The position numbers and the translations under genes were made by a program. The notes below the pieces were generated by a model. It ran no database searches. It worked only from the letters and a program-made list of their open reading frames with translations, and was not told the origin of the DNA. DNA of 8,057 bases from a bacterium (GTDB lineage: Bacteria; UBP14; UBA6098): positions 1 through 8,057 of the forward strand of contig DAOWNU010000073.1 in the NCBI GenBank assembly GCA_030642425.1. Direction: 5' to 3'. Positions 1 through 6,300 of this stretch are shown here, one piece after another. Each line of letters opens with the position of its first letter. Position 1 is the stretch's first letter.

Positions 1-192
1 GCCGGAATTATCTTTCCCGTCCCAGAATCTTTCCTCGGCGAAGATTCTACTTTTATAAATTTCCGTATTGCGAATATCTAACACAATCAAATTCGCGTCT
101 TTTGTATATCTATTCGGATAGTCGAACATGACAACGTCGTTAATATCGTCGCCGTTGGGCGTGAAGGGATTCGGGAAAAGCGCGCATGTGGT
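1..192 (-). other. C-terminal sorting-type domain of the downstream protein (truncated by window edge)
   Basis: From residue 1020 the protein reads TTCALFPNPFTP, then NGDDIND, FDYP, LIVLDIRNTEIYKS and FWDGKDNSG, where the window stops. It aligns collinearly with the C-terminal domain of the upstream gene and keeps the more standard PNGDDIND loop. The final GxYxYxI-type strand pair of about 30 residues must lie to the left of position 1. Confidence 0.85.
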
Positions 193-3100
193 TTGCGGTT
201 CGATATTGAAATCCCATACTACAGTTGTGCAATTCGGCTCGCAGATATCCGGATAGTCGCAGATAGTAACCTCGATCTGGATAGTATCGCCCCATGACGG
301 TGTCAACCCGAGGCTGTGCGGGTTGATCATAACCCTGCCGTCCACCCAGTTTATATCCGCATAGCGAAGAGTATCGCCGAGATAGTATATCACGAGCGTC
401 GCCGGATCGAGTCCGGCCGGTTCGTCGTCGAGGTCGAAAACAACCTCCGGCTCGCGGTTGGAAACCAGCTCTCCGGGCTGTGGATATACCGGCGTAACTT
501 CGGGCGGAAGAAGATCTACGATAAAACTCGAGAAGATCGTATCCGCATTCGGGGTGCCGTGAATGTCATAATAGCGAAGCAAAGTGAATTCCACTTCCTG
601 ATAGTGAGTCCAGAGTATCGACGGTGTGAAGATCAACGTGTCGTTTATTATTATCACTTCCGGGTCTATCCCCGTAGTATAAATCGTCCCCTCGACCCGA
701 ATTTCCGCATCGAGGGGCGAAATCCCTTCGCTGTCCGCAAGGGCGAACACGATTTTCTGATCATCGCAGGCCGATATCTGTCCGGGCTGCGGGATAACGA
801 GCGCCGCGATAGGCGGCGAATAGTTCACGGTTATTGTGAAACAGGTCGTATCGATATTAGGCTCGCAATAATCCGGGTTGTCGCCCGCAATAACACAGAA
901 GCTGTCGCAATCGTCCCATGTCAGTCCCGTTCCCGTGGATTCGGGATAGAAAACAAGTTGGCCGCCGTCCCAATTCACCGCCGGGTGAAGGATGTCGTAT
1001 TCATCCCCGCAGAACAGGACATAAATCGTGGTGTCGTTCACGCCGGTCAGGGTGTCTTCGATAGAAACGGTAACCGTGCCGATGGGATCGGAGTAGAAAA
1101 TACCGTCGGCGGGATCGATAAGAGTTACTGCGGGGGCGGTAAGATCGGAAAGGAAACTCCAGCTTAAAGTCGGCCAGAGATTGCAGGTAAGCATATTGAA
1201 ACATGTATCCAGCGTCAATTCGTGCCAACCCTCTTCCCAACCCATGGGAGAAACAGGCCGGGCAATTATCGATCCCACAAGCGGCGAAACGACCATATTA
1301 CCCTCTTCCACCGCGAAACGCCGGACGCCGTCGGCCCACAACACGACCCTGTTCGGATCGAGCAGCGCCTCGTCGCCACAGTTCAGCACTATCTCCTGAT
1401 ACTCACAGCTCGAGCTTGTGCTGTCTAAAGGCATGATTATCTCCACCATCGGAGAATGCGAACCGGGAACCAACACACAGAAGTAATGCAGGAAAGGCCC
1501 CACGGGATATTGCTTGGTCGAAAGCTGAAAATCGTCTATAAAAAGGCCGGCCCTGTGGTTGAGCGAACTCGAACCAAAATTGAAACGGAACTGGACATTA
1601 TCCCCCGGAGAAAATATGCCCATATCTATCAGGTCCTGCGAAACCACCCGTATCCAGATGCCCGTGGAGTCGCAATAGGCCATTCGATCACTCAGTGGAT
1701 TATCCACCCACGAGTCGATATAGGCATCGTATCGCGGCAAAAGAAGGCCAACGCCGAACTCGTCGAGATGTTGCCAGCCCGTAAGACCGATATTGTATTC
1801 CACAACAAAACCGTCTTCGCCATCGAGCGTCCAGCCCATAGGGTCTATCGGTGGAACCGCCAGCCAATACCAGAAAGATACATAGGCCTCCACCCATCCG
1901 GTCAGGTTGAAACCGACGCTTGTAAGATAAGTATCCCATCTCGATCCGTAAGTAGCCTCGCCGTCCGGGGGCACTCCGGCGACTCCGAAACCGGACACGG
2001 CCTCGTCCGGGCCGTAGGGAAACCGCACATCGCAATAATCGAAATGCTCGTCCCCCGTGAAAAGCGGGTCGGAGCCTTCGAAATTATCGCTGTATCCCAC
2101 AAGCGAATCGGCGCTCGTTAGAAGAAGATACCAGCAATAAAGTGAATCGTTCACGCCGGGTGAAACGACCTCTATTTCGTAATGAACAACCTCGGTATCG
2201 CCCGGCATAATTGTGCCGAGAGTAACAAAATCGAACCCCGAAGCGAGGTCTAAGCCGGGAAGCAAGAACAGATTAAGCGTTACGTCGGAGGCTGCCTCTC
2301 CGCCGATATTTTCGACAATGAAATCGAATGGGAAAGGATTCGGCGTGGGCACGCAATCGACAAGATCGAGCGTTTCGGGATATACTCCCTCCATCATAAG
2401 ATGGGGCTGTTCGAGGCCCCCGCTGACATAGACATCGTCGATGAACCATCCGCGGAAGCCGTTGTAAAGCTGGTCGATAGTTTTGAAATCGAAGGAAAGC
2501 ATGATATCGTGTCCCGTCCATTCCGAATCGAGGAAATATGTCCATTTGATCCAGATGCCGGGAGCCAAGTATCCTCCGGATGAATAGCTGTGCCAGTGTT
2601 CCCATCCGGGCAGCCTCGAAAATGGCGGATTGAGCCAATTGAGCGTGTCCCAGGTTGCACCGGCGTCGGAGGAGACCTTTATATACATCATATCGAATGC
2701 GTTGATATCGATACACTCGACCTCCCACCACGTCCAGAAACTGAACATTATCGAGCCTAAACCGGCGGTCTCGAAAAGCGGGCTGACGATGTTTCCACCG
2801 TGATCGTCGTATGAATTGCCACCTGAATTCGGAAGAGGAGGAGTGTGATTGAAAGGCTCTCCGATAAAGGTGCCGTTCTCCGGGTTGCCATACCACCAGC
2901 AGTTGTTTCCCGAATGTGCCGTTGGAAGATAGGCCGGTCTTGAATCTCCAAGCTCGACCATAGTTCCATAAATATCGGAATGGACGCTTACTAACTCCGG
3001 ATTTATCATTATCTGCCACTGGCAACAAGTTGTATAAGGGATTGGTATCCATCCCGCCGCGCCCACTTCGAAATCCTCGAAATATGGAACCGCAACAGTC

Positions 3101-3249
3101 ATCGGGCGCGCGCGCGGCGGCTCGACAAAAACCTTGCTGAGGCTGTTCATCCGGGCCGATTCGATCCGCTCCTCGCGCGTTGGCGCGCCAATAAGCAAAC
3201 CAATAACCAGCATAAGCAACCCAACGACAATCAGGCTTCTTAGTTTCAT
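1..3249 (-). CDS. Secreted multidomain protein: jelly-roll, CARDB-like, Ig-like modules, sorting domain (3'-partial)
   Basis: Starting at ATG 3249-3247, this frame stays open for 1083 codons to the left edge, so the stop is outside the window. By alignment with the upstream gene's end, about 30 codons are missing. Visible order by residue: signal peptide (about 1-22); choice-of-anchor-J/MAM-like jelly roll (56-276), beginning YFEDFE and ending GWFIDDVYV; CARDB-like Ig domain (284-388) with VENIGGEAASDVTL; second jelly roll (397-580), ending AGLFIDDFQL; Ig-like modules B (600-702), A (703-813), B (814-912) and A (913-1019); C-terminal domain from 1020 with FPNPFTPNGDDIND and WDGKDNSG. There is no protease or glycosidase motif, although jelly rolls of this type often accompany secreted hydrolases. 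The last 480 residues resemble the upstream gene, so the two genes are relatives in their C-terminal halves. It is probably an outer-surface binding or structural protein; its ligand is unknown. Confidence 0.95.
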   Translation of the reverse strand, partial: MKLRSLIVVGLLMLVIGLLIGAPTREERIESARMNSLSKVFVEPPRARPMTVAVPYFEDFEVGAAGWIPIPYTTCCQWQIMINPELVSVHSDIYGTMVELGDSRPAYLPTAHSGNNCWWYGNPENGTFIGEPFNHTPPLPNSGGNSYDDHGGNIVSPLFETAGLGSIMFSFWTWWEVECIDINAFDMMYIKVSSDAGATWDTLNWLNPPFSRLPGWEHWHSYSSGGYLAPGIWIKWTYFLDSEWTGHDIMLSFDFKTIDQLYNGFRGWFIDDVYVSGGLEQPHLMMEGVYPETLDLVDCVPTPNPFPFDFIVENIGGEAASDVTLNLFLLPGLDLASGFDFVTLGTIMPGDTEVVHYEIEVVSPGVNDSLYCWYLLLTSADSLVGYSDNFEGSDPLFTGDEHFDYCDVRFPYGPDEAVSGFGVAGVPPDGEATYGSRWDTYLTSVGFNLTGWVEAYVSFWYWLAVPPIDPMGWTLDGEDGFVVEYNIGLTGWQHLDEFGVGLLLPRYDAYIDSWVDNPLSDRMAYCDSTGIWIRVVSQDLIDMGIFSPGDNVQFRFNFGSSSLNHRAGLFIDDFQLSTKQYPVGPFLHYFCVLVPGSHSPMVEIIMPLDSTSSSCEYQEIVLNCGDEALLDPNRVVLWADGVRRFAVEEGNMVVSPLVGSIIARPVSPMGWEEGWHELTLDTCFNMLTCNLWPTLSWSFLSDLTAPAVTLIDPADGIFYSDPIGTVTVSIEDTLTGVNDTTIYVLFCGDEYDILHPAVNWDGGQLVFYPESTGTGLTWDDCDSFCVIAGDNPDYCEPNIDTTCFTITVNYSPPIAALVIPQPGQISACDDQKIVFALADSEGISPLDAEIRVEGTIYTTGIDPEVIIINDTLIFTPSILWTHYQEVEFTLLRYYDIHGTPNADTIFSSFIVDLLPPEVTPVYPQPGELVSNREPEVVFDLDDEPAGLDPATLVIYYLGDTLRYADINWVDGRVMINPHSLGLTPSWGDTIQIEVTICDYPDICEPNCTTVVWDFNIEPQTTCALFPNPFTPNGDDINDVVMFDYPNRYTKDANLIVLDIRNTEIYKSRIFAEERFWDGKDNSG
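193..1452 (-). repeat. Four Ig-like modules (B-A-B-A) shared with the upstream gene
   Basis: Residues 600-1019 of the downstream protein carry the same module types as its neighbour: B-type 1144-1452, A-type 811-1143, B-type 514-810, A-type 193-513. Shared signatures include a TAPAVTLIDPADG opening in the first A module, IEDTLTGVND in the position of the neighbour's D..SG(L/V)D loop, the cysteine-bearing DNPDYCEPN and CDYPDICEPNC segments, ISACDD at the second B start, and VDLLPPEV at the last B-A junction. The first B module is the most divergent and follows the second jelly roll directly. Confidence 0.85.
1510..2061 (-). other. Second jelly-roll domain
   Basis: Residues 397-580 are rich in aromatic residues (VSFWYWLAVPP) and end in a stretch containing VQFRFNFGSSS and then AGLFIDDFQL, mirroring the GWFIDDVYV end of the first jelly roll. 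I read it as a divergent second copy of the same fold. The core between the two ends does not align easily with the first copy, so the family assignment is tentative. Confidence 0.55.
2086..2400 (-). other. CARDB-like Ig domain
   Basis: Residues 284-388 sit between the two jelly rolls. The segment FDFIVENIGGEAASDVTLNL followed by a TLGTIMPGDTEVVHYEIEV stretch fits the CARDB pattern (V.N.G...a.dv.v.l, then a G.....G......f.v strand). Such domains usually act as spacers or adhesion modules in secreted proteins. The assignment is by pattern only. Confidence 0.6.
2422..3084 (-). other. Choice-of-anchor-J / MAM-like jelly-roll domain
   Basis: Residues 56-276 begin with YFEDFEVGAAGW and pass through GGNIVSPLFETAGL, then a beta-strand-rich core with IKVSSDAGATWDTL, and end in GWFIDDVYV. 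This order (FEdFE...gW, SPL, strand, SSDAGATW, then G-W-F-I-D-D-V) is typical of the adhesion/lectin-like jelly rolls found in secreted bacterial proteins and beside immune-inhibitor-A-type peptidases. No peptidase accompanies it here. A binding role is inferred from the family. Confidence 0.75.
3184..3249 (-). other. Signal peptide coding segment
   Basis: Residues 1-22 have a classic export signal: a short basic start (MKLR), then about 16 hydrophobic residues (SLIVVGLLMLVIGLLI) and a small-residue end (GA). There is no lipobox cysteine, so this is not a lipoprotein signal. A proline directly after GA would hinder signal peptidase I there, so the exact cleavage site is uncertain. A charged stretch containing TREERIESAR follows before the first domain and could be a short linker or propeptide. 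Confidence 0.85.
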
Positions 3250-3267
3250 ATTTTCACTCATCCGTTA
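3247..3267 (-). promoter_or_regulatory. Start region of the downstream gene: two in-frame ATGs, weak ribosome site
   Basis: Two in-frame ATG codons lie 12 bases apart, at 3261-3259 and 3249-3247, with an in-frame TAA at 3267-3265 just upstream, so translation starts at one of these two. The inner ATG gives a cleaner signal peptide (MKLRSL...) and has a purine-rich GGATGAG about 7 bases upstream, which is only a weak Shine-Dalgarno match. The outer ATG would add MSEN before MKLR. I prefer 3249. Weak Shine-Dalgarno sites are common in FCB bacteria. Confidence 0.55.
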
Positions 3268-3308
3268 TACGTCCGAAAGATGAAGACCCCGCATCGTGGC
3301 CGTGAATA
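3250..3308 (-). other. Short intergenic spacer, no terminator seen
   Basis: Fifty-nine bases separate the TAA of the giant repeat gene from the preferred ATG of the next gene. I see no stable GC-rich hairpin followed by a T run, and no convincing -35/-10 pair. Same-strand order, the short gap and the shared C-terminal architecture suggest co-transcription. This is inference, since a promoter cannot be excluded by eye. Confidence 0.6.
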
Positions 3309-6300
3309 TTATCTTGCGAGAACCACTGTGCCGTTACAAACTATTTCACCGTTCTTAATTATTATATAAATATAAAGTCCTTCTTTCAACAGTTTTCCAT
3401 TAGAATCTTTGCCGTCCCAGGAGCGCGGCCCGAATTCCACGATATCCTTATCGACCATGTCGATTTCTTTTCGATAGACTTCATGGTTACGTGTAGTATA
3501 GATAACCAGTTCCGCCTTCTCACTGAACATGAAAGGATAATTGAACACGGCGAAGTCGTTGATACCTATGCTCTTGTCGGGCGTGAACGGGTTCGGGAAA
3601 ACGATACACTCGACATCCGGCTCGATAAGAAATCGCATAGAGTCCGCGAAACAGTTCGGGCCGCAGGTATCGGGATCGTCGCAGAGATAGACATCGACAA
3701 AGACCGAATCTCCGCTCGTGAACTCGATATCGTGCGCGCCGGGATTGTATGTAACATCGACCGCGCGAATTTCGCCTCCAGCGCCGACACTCGTAACGTC
3801 CCAGACAACTTCGGTGTAATTGTAAATATGCCGGATAGCGTGCTCATCCACCACAAGCTCGAACGTCGCCGGATCGATCCCGCTTCCGTTATCGGACAGC
3901 GAGAAAACAATAGGCTGCTGTCTATTTCTCGTCATATAAACCGACGGCTCGATGAATGTAACACGCGGCGGCGAAAGGTCCATTATAAATGTCCAGTCGA
4001 GCGGCGTTTCGAGCGGATTGGCGAGTATATCGTCCGCGGCGATAAGCTGAACTCTAATCTCCTGACCGTCCTGGAAATTCGGTTCCGGCTCAAAATACAG
4101 GAGCGATTCAGCCTCGAAATATGTCAACCGGATATTATCCGTCGTATATATAACTCCATCGACCTCGAGCTGAATTGTCGATTCATCGACGCCGTCCTCG
4201 TCCCAGAGCCTGATCTCGATCCCCTGCGGGTCGCACGCGCAATACCATCCCGGCAGCGGCGTGATTATTTGTGCCATCGGGCCGCCCGGCGCGACATGGA
4301 ACGTCCACACATAGGTCGTCTCGTTTGCGGGGCATTCCCGGATATCCGTGGGGGTGTCCTCGCCCCAGATAGAAACCGTTACATCGTCTCCGCCCTGCCA
4401 TATCAGTCCGCAGTTTGCGGTGTTTATTGTCCCAAGTCCGGTCATGATGTCGAACACGACACAGGGCTCGTCTCCGATGAGATCGAAATTATGAACACCG
4501 TCTATCGTGATGTTGAAAGTCGAGTAATCGAGGCCGGAAATGCTGTCCCAAACTGAGAAATAGATTATCGGCAGGCGGGTTCGCACCGTATCGCCATCGG
4601 CGGGGGAGAATCCCCACGCGGCATAAACCGAGAGATCCATGAAGAAATCCCAGCATTGCGGGTTCATCAATGAATTCCCTATCGGGTCGTCCGCGGAATC
4701 GATACAAACGCTGACCGTTTCGGCATCCGCGAAGGAAATAATCGGATCGATACGGAGAACCGGCTCGGCCCATGTTACACCGGGGTCGCCGATATGATAC
4801 AGGGTTACCGGCGGCGGCGAGTTCGGGCCGGAGCGATAGACGCTCACAACGACTGTCGTGTCGTCGATCCCGTCCGGGTCGTCGAGCGAAAGCTGTATGA
4901 ATTCCGGGTTGCACGACGATATCGTGCTGTCCCCCGGATTCTCCGGAGTCGCGATAGGGCCGCCGGGGGCAATATAGAATTGCCAGCAGGAGTCCATCTC
5001 GTTCGGGCCGCAGGTATCCGGGCTGTCGTGGCTTTGAATACACACATCGACAGTATCTCCACCCCACCATCTCAGCCCGATATCCCCCGGATAAAGGCGG
5101 ATAGTCTCCGTGATCCCGCTCCAGTCGATTCCCGCGGAAGATATATCGTAATCCACGCCATCGACAGAAAGAATGATGGATGCCGGGTCGAGACCGCTCA
5201 TCAGGTCGTGCAGGCCCACATAAATATCCGGTCGGATGTTCGTTATCATATTCCCCGGCAGGGGCGCGATGCTCGTAATGAACGGCGGTGAGAAGTCCAT
5301 GAAGAAAACGACCGTATCGCCCTCCTCGAGGCCGTTGAAAAGAGTGTCCGCCGCGTTGGTTATGGCGATAAATACCGTCTCCGCGTCCTCGAATGGCGGC
5401 GAGGGAACGAAAATCATCTCTCCCGTTGCGGGATCGTAACTGAGTTCGGCGGAATCCAGCGTGAACGCGATGGTATCGGCCCACCCCCAGATGCTTCTGG
5501 AGACCACTATCTCTATCGAATCCTCGATAAGCGCGTCGTGCTCCGTGTCCATCAGCTCCATGACTATCGAATACGGATCGCACGCCACGTAATCGCTATC
5601 GTTCGGGTTGAGTATCTCGCCCACCGGTCCGCCGGGAACCACCTGGAAAGTCCAGCATGTATCGAAGCTGTTGGGCGCGCAGCCGTCGTCGTCGTAATAG
5701 TCGTCCGCATAATCGAACAGGGAGACACACCATTCGACCGTATCGCCGCCGAACCACATCATCGGGGGAACGGCATCGTCGGGATCGAAGGCGATATGCC
5801 CGCCGGCGCCCGAGGGCGACCACGTTACTCCAATATCGCCTATTCTGAAGTCCACGCCGTCGATAGTGAGAACTATCGAGTCCGGGTTCACACCGGCGAG
5901 CGTGTCCCAAACATCCAGATCGAACGAGGGATGAGTCGTGTGAACATCGCCAACCGGGTCCGCGCCGGAAGCTTCGGGTGGAACGCGGTCAACGTAGAAA
6001 ATCCAATCGAGATAGGCGGTCGTGTCCAGAGGATTCCCAAGGCTGTCCTCGGCTTCGAGGAGCCGGACTCGAATTATGTCCACCGGGTCGAAAGGCGGCA
6101 CAGGGAAGAATTCCAATATTTCGGACAGAGGGTTATAGAACATGTGGTCGGGATATGTGTAAGATGCGCCGTCAACTTCGAGAACGATGGTGCTGTCCAC
6201 AACGCCGTTGTCGTCCCACAGGTGGATAAGCACATACTCCGGATCGCACGACGAAATACTGTCCGGCCATACCCGCTCGATCTCCGCGAGTGGGCCGCCG

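Noticed and set aside
316..1167. Plus-strand open frame of 283 codons
   Set aside because: Antisense to the Ig-like modules of the downstream gene, whose minus frame is continuous and homologous to the upstream gene.
1456..2121. Plus-strand open frame of 221 codons
   Set aside because: Antisense to the second jelly roll; no recognisable motif.
2273..3052. Minus-strand open frame of 259 codons
   Set aside because: Out-of-frame shadow inside the downstream gene. The frame from 3249 has the signal peptide and the jelly-roll motifs.
3250..3308. Intrinsic terminator or promoter between the genes
   Set aside because: The CGTGGC/CACGGCC-like stretch near 3295-3305 does not form a proper hairpin with a T tract, and no paired -35/-10 boxes are convincing.
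3483..4556. Plus-strand open frame of 357 codons
   Set aside because: Antisense shadow of A7, B6 and A6. It is the same kind of Arg/Ile-rich, low-complexity product, without a domain or a good ribosome site.
4489..5583. Minus-strand open frame of 364 codons in another frame
   Set aside because: It overlaps the giant gene in a different frame, is Arg-rich and lacks any domain. The main frame carries the repeats through the same bases.
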